DNA of 64,000 bases from an uncultured Eubacterium sp. (GTDB lineage: Bacteria > Bacillota > Clostridia > Peptostreptococcales > Anaerovoracaceae): contig CAMNSS010000015.1 in assembly GCA_946555345.1 (NCBI GenBank), positions 1-64,000 on the forward strand. The letters run 5' to 3'. Every line of letters starts with the position of its first letter. The stretch's first letter is position 1. This document shows, piece by piece, positions 1-10,449 of the stretch. The translations under genes were made by a program, and so were the position numbers. A model generated the notes under the pieces. That model did not search any database. It saw only the letters and a program-made list of their open reading frames with translations, and was not told the origin of the DNA.

Positions 1-56
1 TCACCAGATATCTGGGACAAGCTGGGACTATCGAAAACGATAGTCCCAGCACAATA

Positions 57-101
57 AAAACGCTGCATAATCAGCACCACTACTGATTATGCAGCGTTTT
101 C
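57..101 (-). terminator. Intrinsic terminator downstream of the M24 peptidase gene
   Basis: AAAACGCTGCATAATCAG-CACCACTA-CTGATTATGCAGCGTTTT long perfect inverted repeat; T-run on the minus strand. A second hairpin GGGACTATCG..CGATAGTCCC follows at 26-49. Confidence 0.8.
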
Positions 102-132
102 CCAAAAAACAGCAATTTTCAATTCAAATCTG

Positions 133-837
133 TTAAACGACAATCAATTCCTTTGGTGAATGCACGGCGTTGATGATGCCAAAATCCGTAACCACAACCA
201 AATCCTCGATGCGGACGCCAAATTTTTCCGGGATATAAATGCCCGGCTCTACCGTCACCGGCATATATTCCGCCAGCACATCGTCGCTTTTGGCGTTCAG
301 CACCGGCGTTTCATGGACTTCCTTTCCCACGCCGTGGCCCGTGCCGTGCACGAAGTATTCCCCATAGCCAGCATCTGCGATGATGCCCCGGCAGACGTCA
401 TCGACCGCTTTGCAGGAAACACCCGCCTTGCAGGCGGCAAGACCAGCCGTCTGCGCACGCAGGACAACATCGTACACTTTTTTCTGTTCCTCGTCCAAAT
501 GGCCGATCCCGATCGTCCTGGTCATATCGCCGCAGTAGCCGTCTGCCACCGCGCCAAAGTCCATCGTCACCAGATCGCCTTCTTCAATTCGCTTTTCCGA
601 CGGTTCTCCGTGCGGCTTCGTCGTATTCACGCCCGAAACACAGATCGTTGGAAAGGAGAGCGCCTGTGCGCCAAGCTTTCGCAATGTCCGCTCGATTTCA
701 TCCGCTACCGCAAGCTCCGTCATGCCCGGTTTGATAAACTCCAGGATATGCGAAAAACACAGATCCCCCATGGCGGCAGCTTTAAGGATTTTCATCAGTT
801 CTTCCGGCGTTTTCACCATATTCGCTATTTCATTCAT
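133..837 (-). CDS. Methionine aminopeptidase / M24 family Xaa-Pro peptidase-like protein
   Basis: M24 fold motifs: MDFGAVADGYCGDMTRT, VHGTGHGVGKEVHETP, VEPGIYIP. Confidence 0.85.
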   Translation of the reverse strand: MNEIANMVKTPEELMKILKAAAMGDLCFSHILEFIKPGMTELAVADEIERTLRKLGAQALSFPTICVSGVNTTKPHGEPSEKRIEEGDLVTMDFGAVADGYCGDMTRTIGIGHLDEEQKKVYDVVLRAQTAGLAACKAGVSCKAVDDVCRGIIADAGYGEYFVHGTGHGVGKEVHETPVLNAKSDDVLAEYMPVTVEPGIYIPEKFGVRIEDLVVVTDFGIINAVHSPKELIVV

Positions 838-1190
838 CCCTGCTGTCCCCCAAACATTCCCATGTCCATGCCGGACGCTTCGCCGATGATTTTATAAACA
901 TCCGCCATCATCATCGAAAGGCGCATCTGGCATTGCAGATACTGCGCTGCGGCCGGATCTTGCATCAGCACAGCAGATAACTGTTGCAGCTTTTGCATGG
1001 ATTCTGCGTCCATCTGCTGTCCCATCATCTGCGCCGCTTGGATTTCCACCTGCTTGCCCATGAAATCCTTGATGGCGTTGTGAAGCTCTGGATTCGCTTC
1101 AACGGTTTTTTTGTGCTGGTCAAACTGCTTGAATTCCTCTGATTCCCTGATTGCAGCCGCCAGCGAATGCGCCTGATCATATACGTTCAT
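834..1190 (-). CDS. YlbF/YmcA family regulator
   Basis: MNVYDQAHSLAAAIRESEEFKQF..., all-helical YlbF-like; internal start preferred over the ORF-track start at 1271. Confidence 0.75.
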   Translation of the reverse strand: MNVYDQAHSLAAAIRESEEFKQFDQHKKTVEANPELHNAIKDFMGKQVEIQAAQMMGQQMDAESMQKLQQLSAVLMQDPAAAQYLQCQMRLSMMMADVYKIIGEASGMDMGMFGGQQG

Positions 1191-1314
1191 ATCTCGTTTG
1201 TTCCTTTCCTCGTATCTGTTTTCCGCCATAATTTTCAAATCATAACTGTTTCGAATCATGGCCGTTCCCAATCATGACAGTTTCCAATCTTTTCCTTCCA
1301 CCGCTTCCCCTGCA

Positions 1315-3171
1315 CTATACTTCCAGGAAAATCGGAAGGATCACAGGGCTTCTCTTCGTTTTGCTGTAAATATACTTTCGCAAGCCTTCCCGGACGGCTG
1401 TCTTCATGCCGTTCCAGTCCTTCATCTTCTTGGTCATGCAATCGATCAGGATGCTTTCCGCCAGATCGCAGGCTGCGTCGATCAAGTCCTCGTTTTCCCG
1501 CACATACACGAAGCCCCTCGATATGATATCCGGGCCGGAAGCGATCATATGCGAATCCCTGTCGATTGCGGCTACCAGAATAATCAGCCCCGATTCAGAC
1601 AAGAGCCTCCTGTCCCGCAGCACGATATTGCCGACGTCTCCCACGCCAAGCCCGTCTACCATGATGCCTTCCGCATCAGCGACGCCCTTCGTCTTAAACG
1701 CCCTATCCTGGGAAACGGTCAGGCTGTCGCCGTTTTCCAAGAGAAAAATATTCTCCTGCGGCATACCCAGCGTATGCGCCAGCTCGCCGTGCGTTTTCAG
1801 ATGCCTGTACTCCCCGTGTACCGGCATGAAATACTTCGGTTTAATCAGGGAATGCATCAGCTTCAGTTCTTCCTGGCATGCGTGTCCCGATACGTGGATA
1901 TCCGCAATATCGGAATAAATGACTTCCGCTCCCTTTTCCGCCAGTTGGTTGACCACGTTGGCTACCGTAAGCTCATTGCCCGGGACAGGCGTAGAGGATA
2001 AGATAACCATATCGCCTGGCCGGATGTTAATCGCCTTATGCTCCGAGGACGCCATCCTGGCAAGCGCAGACATCGGCTCGCCCTGGCTTCCCGTAGTGAT
2101 GACGACCAATTCCCTGTCCGGGATATTCTTCGTTTTATTGAGGTCAACCAGCACATTTGCCGGAATCTGGATATAGCCGAGTTCTTGCGCCAGATCCACC
2201 ACGTTCACCATGCTTCTGCCCGATATCGCCACTTTTCGGTTGCAAAGCACAGCGATATCGATGATCTTCTGTATCCTGTGGACATTCGAGGAAAACGTAG
2301 CGATGATAATTCTTTTTTCCGAACTGCGAAAAATCCCTTCCAATGTTCTTCCCACCACGCGCTCCGATGCAGTATAACCGTGCCGGAGTACATTGGTGCT
2401 GTCCGCCATCATCAAAAGCACGCCTTCTGCACCGATCTGCGCCAATCTGGCGAAATCGATCGGGTCGCCGTCTACCGGCGTATAGTCGATTTTAAAATCC
2501 CCCGTATGGAAGATGCGCCCAGCTGGAGTCGTGATCGACAGGCAAATCGAATCGGCGATGGAATGCGTGATTCGCAGCGCTTCGATGGTAAAATGCCTGC
2601 CCAGCTTAAACGTTTCCCCCGCATTGACCGTATGCAGTGCTGCCTTGAGCCCGTGTTCCTTGAGCTTATTTTCGATCAGCCCTAACGGAAGCCTCGTGCC
2701 ATAAATCGGCACATTCAATTCTTTCAAAAGGTATGGCACTGCGCCGATGTGATCCTCATGCCCATGGGTTATAATCAAGCCTTTTATCTTCTTGCTGTTT
2801 TCCGTCAAGTAAGTGAAATCGGGAATTACCTTGTCGATGCCGAACATATCGTCATCCGGAAATGACAGCCCGCAGTCTATGACGATAATTTCGTTCTCGT
2901 ATTCGATGGCCGTCATGTTCTTGCCGATTTCAAGAAGTCCGCCCAGCGGGATGATCTTGACCTTTGCCGCAGGCTCTTTTTTCTTTCCCCTGTTCTTTAC
3001 AGGCTGTGTCCGCTTCCCGCTTGCATGGCCGGCGATATGCCCCGTATGGCCGGCGGGATTGTTCTGTTTCGCTGCCCTGCCGCGGCCGCTGTTTTTCCCG
3101 CTTCCGTATTTATTTCCGGAAGCAGACGCCTTGCGCGGCTTGGCGGACGTATTTAATTTTTTTTCGTTCAT
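1315..3171 (-). CDS. rnj: Ribonuclease J
   Basis: KIIPLGGLLEIGKNMTAIEYENEIIVIDCGLSFPDDDM, THGHEDHIGAVPYLL, VHGEYRHL; beta-CASP MBL RNase. Confidence 0.93.
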   Translation of the reverse strand: MNEKKLNTSAKPRKASASGNKYGSGKNSGRGRAAKQNNPAGHTGHIAGHASGKRTQPVKNRGKKKEPAAKVKIIPLGGLLEIGKNMTAIEYENEIIVIDCGLSFPDDDMFGIDKVIPDFTYLTENSKKIKGLIITHGHEDHIGAVPYLLKELNVPIYGTRLPLGLIENKLKEHGLKAALHTVNAGETFKLGRHFTIEALRITHSIADSICLSITTPAGRIFHTGDFKIDYTPVDGDPIDFARLAQIGAEGVLLMMADSTNVLRHGYTASERVVGRTLEGIFRSSEKRIIIATFSSNVHRIQKIIDIAVLCNRKVAISGRSMVNVVDLAQELGYIQIPANVLVDLNKTKNIPDRELVVITTGSQGEPMSALARMASSEHKAINIRPGDMVILSSTPVPGNELTVANVVNQLAEKGAEVIYSDIADIHVSGHACQEELKLMHSLIKPKYFMPVHGEYRHLKTHGELAHTLGMPQENIFLLENGDSLTVSQDRAFKTKGVADAEGIMVDGLGVGDVGNIVLRDRRLLSESGLIILVAAIDRDSHMIASGPDIISRGFVYVRENEDLIDAACDLAESILIDCMTKKMKDWNGMKTAVREGLRKYIYSKTKRSPVILPIFLEV

Positions 3172-3204
3172 ATAGTTCCTTTCCCGTTAGAAGGCTGCAG
3201 CATT

Positions 3205-5673
3205 TTATTTTACTACGATATTAATCAGCTTGTTTGGTACTGCGATCACCTTCACAACATTTTTCCCTTCTGTAAGCCCCTTTACTTTTTCGTTTTCCAT
3301 AGCAATTTTTCCCATTTCCTCTTTGGATAAATCGCCCGGGAGGTTTATTTTTTCCTTTATTTTGCCGTTAATTTGAACGACGATTTCCACGGTGTCCTTC
3401 ACGAGGGCGCTTTCATCGTATGACGGCCACTCCTGCTCGTGGACAGAGCCTTCATATCCCAGATGTTCCCACATTTCCTCGGTGATATGCGGCACGAACG
3501 GCGCCAGCATGATGATCAGGTTTTTCACTACCGCGCGGTAAAGGCCTGCGTTCACGTCGCCTTCCTTGTACTTGTACATCTCGTTCACCAGCTCCATGAT
3601 GGTGCTGATGGCAGTATTGAAATTAAACCGCTCCCCGATATCATCGGAAACCTTCTTGATCGCGTAGTTCATCCAGTAGTTCATGTTCTTGTCCGCATCG
3701 GAAACAACCTCATAGCCTTCTGGGGCATCCGCATATTTCTGGGAATACTCATAGACAGCCCTGTATACCCTGCCCAGGAAACGGAAGCTGCCTTCCACGC
3801 CCTTATCGGACCAGTCAAGCTCCCGTTCCGGCGGCGCTGCGAAGAGGATGAAGAGCCTTGCCGTATCTGCGCCGTACTTTTCGATGATCTCTGCGGGGCT
3901 TACCACATTACCCAGAGATTTGCTCATCTTCGCACCATCTTTAATGACCATGCCCTGTGTGAGCAGGTTTTTAAACGGTTCGTCATCGCTCACATAGCCC
4001 AGGTCATAAAGCGCCATCTGGAAAAACCGCGCATACATCAGGTGCAGGATCGCATGCTCAACGCCGCCGATATACTGATCGACGTTCATCCAATAGTCCA
4101 CCTTGTCCTTGGCGAAAGCTTCGTTCTCATTTCTCGCATCACAGTAGCGCAGGAAATACCACGAGGAATCGAGGAAGGTATCCATCGTGTCCAGCTCCCG
4201 TTTCGCCGGCTTTCCGCACACTGGGCATACCGTATCGATAAATGTCTTGCTGGTAGCCAGCGGCGACTCGCCCTTGCCCGTAAATTCCACATCGGCCGGC
4301 AGCATCACAGGCAGGTTTTCTTCCTTTTCCGGCACCCAGCCGCACGTATCGCAATAAATCATCGGGATCGGCGTTCCCCAGTACCGTTGCCTGGAAATGA
4401 GCCAGTCCCGGAGGCGGTAGTTGATCGTCCTCTTGCCGATGCCCTTTTCTTCGGCAACCACTGCAATTTTCTGGATCGCATCCTTGTTGTTCATGCCGTT
4501 AAATTCACCGGAATTGATTACAATACCTTCTGCGGCGCAGGCTTCCTTCAAATCGTTGAGATCCACCTGCGGATCTTGCGGATCGATGACAGGAATGATT
4601 TCCAAATCAAATTTCTTCGCAAATTCAAAGTCGCGCTGGTCGTGCGCCGGAACGCCCATGACCGCACCGGTTCCGTAGCCCATCAATACATAATCGGAAA
4701 TGTAGATCGGCATCGATTTGCCCGTGAATGGATTGACCGCATACTGCCCGATGAAAACGCCCGTCTTCTCATTTGCGGTGGACGTTCTTTCGATTTCATT
4801 CATATGCGCACATCTTTCGATGTATTCTTTCGTAGCAGCTTCATATTCCGTGCCTTCCACCATATCCAGGACCGTCGGGTATTCCGGCGCAAGCACCATG
4901 AAGGTCGTACCGAAGATCGTATCCACGCGCGTCGTGAAAACGGTCAGCGTTTCGTCCCTGTCCTTGATCTTGAAATCGACCTCCGTACCCTGGGATTTCC
5001 CGATCCAGTTTTTCTGCATGATCTTAACCTTGTTCGGCCATCCTTCCAGCTTGTCGAGGTTGTCCAAAAGCCGCTCCGCATAATCGGTGATTTTAAAATA
5101 CCACTGCGAAAGGTTTTTCTTGCCGACCGAAGTCCCGCAGCGTTCGCAGCACCCATCCACTACCTGCTCGTTAGCGAGGACCGTCTGGCAGCTCGGACAC
5201 CAGTTTACCGGGTTTTCCTTCTTGTACGCCAGCCCTTTCTTGTAAAACTGTATGAAAATCCACTGCATCCACTTATAGTAGCTCGGATGTGCGGTCGCAA
5301 GCTCCCTGTCCCAGTCATAAGAAAGCCCCATCTCCCGGAGCTGCCGGTTCATTTCCTTGATGTTGCCCCAGGTCCATGCCGCAGGCTCGGCGTTGTTTTT
5401 GATGGCGGCATTTTCCGCCGGAAGGCCGAAGGCGTCGTAGCCCATCGGGTGAAGGACGTTGTAGCCGTTCATCTTCTTAAACCTTGCGATGACATCACCG
5501 ATGGAATAGTTTCTCACATGGCCCATGTGAAGCTTTCCGGATGGATAAGGGAACATTTCAAGGACGTAGTATTTTTCCTTATCGGGATCTTCCGTAACGC
5601 AGAAAGCGTTCTCCTCTTCCCATTTTTTCTGCCATTTCGCTTCGATTTCCCTGAAATTATACTTGTCTATCAT
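3205..5673 (-). CDS. leuS: Leucyl-tRNA synthetase
   Basis: [34 protein letters not shown] (HIGH), KMSKSLGN (KMSKS). Confidence 0.97.
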   Translation of the reverse strand: MIDKYNFREIEAKWQKKWEEENAFCVTEDPDKEKYYVLEMFPYPSGKLHMGHVRNYSIGDVIARFKKMNGYNVLHPMGYDAFGLPAENAAIKNNAEPAAWTWGNIKEMNRQLREMGLSYDWDRELATAHPSYYKWMQWIFIQFYKKGLAYKKENPVNWCPSCQTVLANEQVVDGCCERCGTSVGKKNLSQWYFKITDYAERLLDNLDKLEGWPNKVKIMQKNWIGKSQGTEVDFKIKDRDETLTVFTTRVDTIFGTTFMVLAPEYPTVLDMVEGTEYEAATKEYIERCAHMNEIERTSTANEKTGVFIGQYAVNPFTGKSMPIYISDYVLMGYGTGAVMGVPAHDQRDFEFAKKFDLEIIPVIDPQDPQVDLNDLKEACAAEGIVINSGEFNGMNNKDAIQKIAVVAEEKGIGKRTINYRLRDWLISRQRYWGTPIPMIYCDTCGWVPEKEENLPVMLPADVEFTGKGESPLATSKTFIDTVCPVCGKPAKRELDTMDTFLDSSWYFLRYCDARNENEAFAKDKVDYWMNVDQYIGGVEHAILHLMYARFFQMALYDLGYVSDDEPFKNLLTQGMVIKDGAKMSKSLGNVVSPAEIIEKYGADTARLFILFAAPPERELDWSDKGVEGSFRFLGRVYRAVYEYSQKYADAPEGYEVVSDADKNMNYWMNYAIKKVSDDIGERFNFNTAISTIMELVNEMYKYKEGDVNAGLYRAVVKNLIIMLAPFVPHITEEMWEHLGYEGSVHEQEWPSYDESALVKDTVEIVVQINGKIKEKINLPGDLSKEEMGKIAMENEKVKGLTEGKNVVKVIAVPNKLINIVVK

Positions 5674-5686
5674 TTTCTTCCTCCCA

Positions 5687-6034
5687 TTATTGATTGATTT
5701 GAAGGCTTTCACAATCGCCCCATATTTTTTCCAGGTTGTATTTTTCCCGCATTTTCGTAGTCATGATGTTTACGACCACATCGCCGTAATCCATCAGAAT
5801 CCACCCGCCGCTGCGTTTTCCCTCTATGTTCTTTGGCAAAACGCCCGCAGGCTCAAGCATATCTTCAACATTGTCCATCAGCGCTTGCGCCTGCCTGTCC
5901 GTTCCGGCGGAAACGAGGACGAAATAATCCGTGAAAGACGCCCGCTGCGCGACGTCGATTACCGTGATATCCAACCCCTTTTTATCATCCAGCAGCCTTG
6001 CGATTTTGAGCGCTAATTCTTTTGATTCCATCAT
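5687..6034 (-). CDS. rsfS: Ribosome silencing factor RsfS
   Basis: [40 protein letters not shown].. [16 protein letters not shown]. Confidence 0.93.
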   Translation of the reverse strand: MMESKELALKIARLLDDKKGLDITVIDVAQRASFTDYFVLVSAGTDRQAQALMDNVEDMLEPAGVLPKNIEGKRSGGWILMDYGDVVVNIMTTKMREKYNLEKIWGDCESLQINQ

Positions 6035-6660
6035 AAATCCAATTTCTCCTTTAAATCATTCAGTGCGTTTTGCGTATCGGGATCGAGGTATTCTCCCTGT
6101 TCCCGGATATAGGTGATCGTCCGTTCCAAAGAACGGATGCACGCTTGGTCTAAATCAACATATGCCAGCGTCCTGATTTCTTGGACAGCCGGATACTGCC
6201 TGAGCGGTTCGATGGCATCCGCGAGGAAAATGATTTTTTCCAGTTTGGACATCCCTGCCCTGCCCGTCGTATGAAAGGATACCGCGTTTACGATATCCGC
6301 ATCATCGATGTTGTACTCGCGTTCCATCGCGATCGCGGCAATCTTGCTATGCGATAGGTTGGGTCTTCCGATCAAATGCTCCGGCAGGCCAAACCATTTT
6401 ACCTGCCGGTCCAGCTCCGTCTCCGGCCTTCCCCGGAACATATCGTGAAAAAGCGCCGCCAGCTCCGCCTTTTCCATATCGCCGCCGTACCGCTCGGCTA
6501 GTTTCTTTGCTTCCTCTACGACGGAATACGTATGCCGCAGCCTGCGTTCCTTCAAATGGCTCTCAATATAGGCTTTGATCCGTGCCTTTTCCGCATCGTA
6601 TCTTCCCGCAGCGGACCGGTTATCTGTAAAGTCCATGGGTTTTGATATACCTTTCCACAC
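6031..6660 (-). CDS. yqeK: HD-domain YqeK family phosphohydrolase (Ap4A hydrolase type)
   Basis: RRLRHTYSVVEEAKKLAERYGGD..ALFHDMFRG HD motif; position between nadD and rsfS. Confidence 0.88.
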   Translation of the reverse strand: MWKGISKPMDFTDNRSAAGRYDAEKARIKAYIESHLKERRLRHTYSVVEEAKKLAERYGGDMEKAELAALFHDMFRGRPETELDRQVKWFGLPEHLIGRPNLSHSKIAAIAMEREYNIDDADIVNAVSFHTTGRAGMSKLEKIIFLADAIEPLRQYPAVQEIRTLAYVDLDQACIRSLERTITYIREQGEYLDPDTQNALNDLKEKLDL

Positions 6661-7225
6661 CAGCGGGAACCAGTGCCTGCGCCTGCCCTCCCGCTTCGAG
6701 CAATTCCCTGATCTCGGTGGACGATACGTCCACCTGCACGTTGGCGATGTTCCTCACCTCCGTGCCGTAACGTTGCCTAATCCTGTCCATGCAAGCATCG
6801 AGTTCTTCCTGCCTGTATCCGGGCCTGACCCCGACAATATAAGCGTAATCCGATAACAGTTCTTCTGCGTTTTTCCATGTCTCTATTTTGAGAAAAGAAT
6901 CCGTCCCCGTAATGAAATACAACTTCGTATCTGTGCCATATCGCTTTCGCATCGCCCGCATAGTCAGGTATGTATAGGAAATTCCGTCCGCCTCCAGCTC
7001 ATAGGCAGAAACTTCTAGGTTTTCCGCATCCCCCGTCGCGATTTTTAACATCTGAAACCGATCTATCTTGGAGGTTATCTTTTTATCCAGCTTAAACGGC
7101 TGCAGCCTGGCAGGAACAAAAATTACGCAATCCAATTTCACCTGCTCTGCCGCATCCTTTGCCAGGATGATATGCCCCCAGTGTACCGGGTCGAACGTTC
7201 CGCCGAAAATGCCAATTTTTTTCAT
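6620..7225 (-). CDS. nadD: Nicotinate-nucleotide adenylyltransferase
   Basis: MKKIGIFGGTFDPVHWGHI; ..STEIRELL. Confidence 0.95.
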   Translation of the reverse strand: MKKIGIFGGTFDPVHWGHIILAKDAAEQVKLDCVIFVPARLQPFKLDKKITSKIDRFQMLKIATGDAENLEVSAYELEADGISYTYLTMRAMRKRYGTDTKLYFITGTDSFLKIETWKNAEELLSDYAYIVGVRPGYRQEELDACMDRIRQRYGTEVRNIANVQVDVSSTEIRELLEAGGQAQALVPAGVERYIKTHGLYR

Positions 7226-7365
7226 CTCTATTTCTCCAGCCGTTTGATGGAGCGGCCTTCCTTTCATCATTTCATGCAAATCTCAAAATTTCATGAATGT
7301 TCCATCATCATTTCGCTTCATCTCACAATATTTTACGTAATTTTATCAACGCCAGGCCGATGCAT

Positions 7366-9135
7366 TTATTCCGATTTTTTAATTGCAATTCCCAGCTCTT
7401 CAAGCTGCGCTTCCTCCACTGCACCCGGCGCTTCGCTGACCATGCACTGCGCATTCTGGTTTTTCGGAAATGCGATTGTCTCCCGGATGGATTTTTCCCC
7501 GAGGAGCAGCATCACCAGACGGTCAAGTCCGTATGCCAGCCCGCCGTGGGGCGGTGTGCCGTATCGGAAGGCTTCCACCAGGAAACCGAATTTTTCGTCG
7601 ATTTCTTCCTCGGACATATCGAGCGCCCGAAACATATCCTCCTGCATCTTCTGGTCGTGGATTCTGATGCTGCCGCCGCCAAGCTCCACGCCGTTGAGCA
7701 CGATATCGTAAGCGTTGGCCTTAGCCTTCGTCGGATCTGTTTTGAGAAGCGCCGCATCCCCTGCCTTTGGAGAGGTGAAAGGATGGTGCATCGCATGGTA
7801 AGCGCCTGCCTCTTCGTCATATTCAAAGAGCGGGAAGTCAACGACCCACAGCAGGTTGTACTGATTGTCGTCCAAAAGCCCCATTTCATCGGCGATATGC
7901 CTGCGGAGGAAGCCGAGGCTGTCAAATACGACCTTGTTCCGATCCGAGACGATGAGGATCAGGTCTCCCGTTTTCGCATCCATCGCATCGGCGATTTCCT
8001 TCCGCTGCTGCGGCGAAAAGAACTTGTTGACAGAAGAAGAAACTTCGTTTTCTGCGACCTTCATCCATACCATTCCCTTTGCCCCGTAGCTTTTTACCGC
8101 TTCGGTCAGCTTGTCGATCTTCTTTCTCGTGTAAGCGTCTGCGCCGCCCGTGATGCAGATGCCCCTGACGCTGCCGCCTGCCGCGATGGCGTCGGTGAAC
8201 ACCTTAAATTCACAATCTGCCACAAGCTGCGTAATATCGCAAAGCTCAAAGCCAAACCGTGTATCGGGCTTGTCGCTTCCGAAGCGTTTCATTGCTTCAT
8301 CGTAGGAAATGCGCGGAAACGGCGTCTGGATCTCGACGCCCTTCAGCTCCTTGAACACCCGTTTCAGGTATCCTTCTTGTATTTCAATCACATCGTCAAC
8401 GTCCACAAAGGACATTTCCAGGTCGATCTGGGTAAATTCAGGCTGCCTGTCGGCCCGCAAATCCTCGTCCCGGAAGCATTTGACGATCTGCATATAGCGG
8501 TCCGTCCCGCCCACCATCAAAAGCTGCTTGAACATCTGCGGCGACTGCGGGAGCGCATAGAAGCGCCCTTGGTTTACCCTGCTCGGCACGAGGTAGTCCC
8601 TGGCGCCCTCCGGCGTCGATTTGATCAGCACGGGCGTTTCCACCTCCGTGAATCCGTTTTCGGCGAAGTAATCCCGCGTCAGCTTCGACAGGTTGTGGCG
8701 GAAGGTCAGGTTGTCCTGCATCTTTTTCTTCCGCAAATCGAGATACCTGTATTGCAGCCGTAAATTATCGTCAACGTTATCGTCGTCCTTGATGTAAATC
8801 GGCGGCGTATCGGCCTTCGAATAGATAATCAGATCGTCGGCAAACACTTCGATGTCCCCCGTGGGGATGCTGCCGTTCTTGGATTCCCGTTCCTTGACCA
8901 GTCCCTTGACTCCTACCACGTATTCGCTTCGCAGGGTGTCCGCCTTTTCGAATAATTCCTGGGGGATTTGATCGTCAAATACCACCTGCGTGATGCCTGT
9001 CTTGTCCCGCACATCGCAGAAGATCAGGCCGCCCAGGTTTCTTCTCTTTTGAATCCAGCCGTTGAGGACGACGTGCTTTCCGATATCTTCCTTCCGTAAT
9101 TCGCCGCACATGTGGGTTCGTTTGTATACGCTCAT
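7366..9135 (-). CDS. aspS: Aspartyl-tRNA synthetase
   Basis: MSVYKRTHMCGELRKEDIGKHVVLNGWIQKRRNLGGLIF; class II motifs; GLAYGLDRLVMLLLGE. Confidence 0.97.
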   Translation of the reverse strand: MSVYKRTHMCGELRKEDIGKHVVLNGWIQKRRNLGGLIFCDVRDKTGITQVVFDDQIPQELFEKADTLRSEYVVGVKGLVKERESKNGSIPTGDIEVFADDLIIYSKADTPPIYIKDDDNVDDNLRLQYRYLDLRKKKMQDNLTFRHNLSKLTRDYFAENGFTEVETPVLIKSTPEGARDYLVPSRVNQGRFYALPQSPQMFKQLLMVGGTDRYMQIVKCFRDEDLRADRQPEFTQIDLEMSFVDVDDVIEIQEGYLKRVFKELKGVEIQTPFPRISYDEAMKRFGSDKPDTRFGFELCDITQLVADCEFKVFTDAIAAGGSVRGICITGGADAYTRKKIDKLTEAVKSYGAKGMVWMKVAENEVSSSVNKFFSPQQRKEIADAMDAKTGDLILIVSDRNKVVFDSLGFLRRHIADEMGLLDDNQYNLLWVVDFPLFEYDEEAGAYHAMHHPFTSPKAGDAALLKTDPTKAKANAYDIVLNGVELGGGSIRIHDQKMQEDMFRALDMSEEEIDEKFGFLVEAFRYGTPPHGGLAYGLDRLVMLLLGEKSIRETIAFPKNQNAQCMVSEAPGAVEEAQLEELGIAIKKSE

Positions 9136-9195
9136 TTGATTCTCCTGATTTATCATTGCTTTTATCCTGTTAACATTCCTGCTTCATTGAAGCCG

Positions 9196-10449
9196 CTATT
9201 TTATAAGCGCCTTGGCGATCTCTTCCATCGGCACACTTTCCTGCTCTGATGTTGCCATATCTTTAATCGCAACGCTGTTCTTGGCAAGCTCATCTTCTCC
9301 GATCACGATGGTCTTTTTCGCATGAATCCGGTTCGCATACTTGAACTGGTTTTTGATATTCCTGCCCATGATATCCATCTGCACGGCAAGGCCTTCTTGC
9401 CGCAGCTGCCGCATCAATTTCAATCCGGCCGCCTTCGCTTCATCTCCCATCACTGCGATAAATGCATCGACGCCTTCCGTCTCGGGAATCTCGACGCCGC
9501 ACTTTTCCATCGTCAAAAGCAGCCGCTCCTTCCCCAGGCCGTATCCCACGCCCGGTGTTGACGGACCGCCGATTTCTTCTACAAGGCCGTCGTAGCGGCC
9601 GCCGCCGCATACTGTCCCCTGTGCGCCTATTTTGGTGGTGACAAACTCAAAAGCGGTTTTCGTATAATAGTCCAGCCCCCTTACGATTCCCGGATCGACC
9701 ACGTATTCGATCCCCATCGCATCCAGGTTGGATTTTAGCTGTTCAAATGCATCCCGGCAGTCATCGCACAGATAATCCAGCATCATCGGCGCACCCGCGG
9801 AAAGCTCCTGGCAAATCGGGGACTTGCAGTCCAAAATCCGCATCGGGTTTCGTTCGTACCTGTCCTTGCAGGTATCGCAGAGCGCATCGTACTTCGGTTT
9901 GAGAAATTCCCTAAGCGCCTCCCGGTGTTTTTTCCGGCAGTTCGGGCATCCCACGCTGTTGATCCGAAGCTCGATATCGGTGATCCCCATCGCCTGCAAA
10001 AAGTCATAAGCGTGGCTGATGCATTCGGCATCCGCCATCATGTCCGCCGTGCCGAAGGTTTCAACGCCGAACTGGTGAAATTCCCGCAGCCTGCCCGCCT
10101 GCGGCTTCTCGTAGCGGAAGCACGGGATACTGTAATAAAACTTGTTTGGCTGCACCCCTGCATAGAGCTTATGCTCAGCGAACGCGCGCACGGCCGGGGA
10201 AGTCCCCTCCGGCTTTAGGGTGATGCTCCTGTTTCCGTAATCGGTAAAAGTATACATCTCCTTCTGCACGATATCGGTCGTATCGCCCACGCCCCTCTGG
10301 AAAAGCTCCGTATGTTCGAAAACCGGCGTCCTGATTTCCTCGTATCCGTACTTTTTGCAAAGCTCTGCAAAAGCCTGCTCGATATAGTGCCATTTGTACG
10401 CCTGGCCAGGCAATACGTCCTTCGTTCCTTTCGGTGCATTCGTCAGCAT
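9196..10449 (-). CDS. hisS: Histidyl-tRNA synthetase
   Basis: MLTNAPKGTKDVLPGQAYKWHYIE; GRYDGLVEEIGGPSTPGVGYGLGKERL. Confidence 0.96.
   Translation of the reverse strand: MLTNAPKGTKDVLPGQAYKWHYIEQAFAELCKKYGYEEIRTPVFEHTELFQRGVGDTTDIVQKEMYTFTDYGNRSITLKPEGTSPAVRAFAEHKLYAGVQPNKFYYSIPCFRYEKPQAGRLREFHQFGVETFGTADMMADAECISHAYDFLQAMGITDIELRINSVGCPNCRKKHREALREFLKPKYDALCDTCKDRYERNPMRILDCKSPICQELSAGAPMMLDYLCDDCRDAFEQLKSNLDAMGIEYVVDPGIVRGLDYYTKTAFEFVTTKIGAQGTVCGGGRYDGLVEEIGGPSTPGVGYGLGKERLLLTMEKCGVEIPETEGVDAFIAVMGDEAKAAGLKLMRQLRQEGLAVQMDIMGRNIKNQFKYANRIHAKKTIVIGEDELAKNSVAIKDMATSEQESVPMEEIAKALIK

Noticed and set aside
160-897. 245-aa plus-strand ORF opposite the M24 peptidase
   Set aside because: Antisense shadow; M24 motifs are on the minus strand.
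3439-5697. 752-aa plus-strand ORF opposite leuS
   Set aside because: Antisense shadow of a highly conserved gene; His/Arg-rich translation with no recognisable domain.
5674-5710. T-box leader for leuS (and for aspS/hisS)
   Set aside because: Upstream genes abut or overlap; no room for a T-box and no T-box motif seen.
7297-8763. 488-aa plus-strand ORF opposite aspS
   Set aside because: Antisense shadow; codon-bias artefact, no domain.
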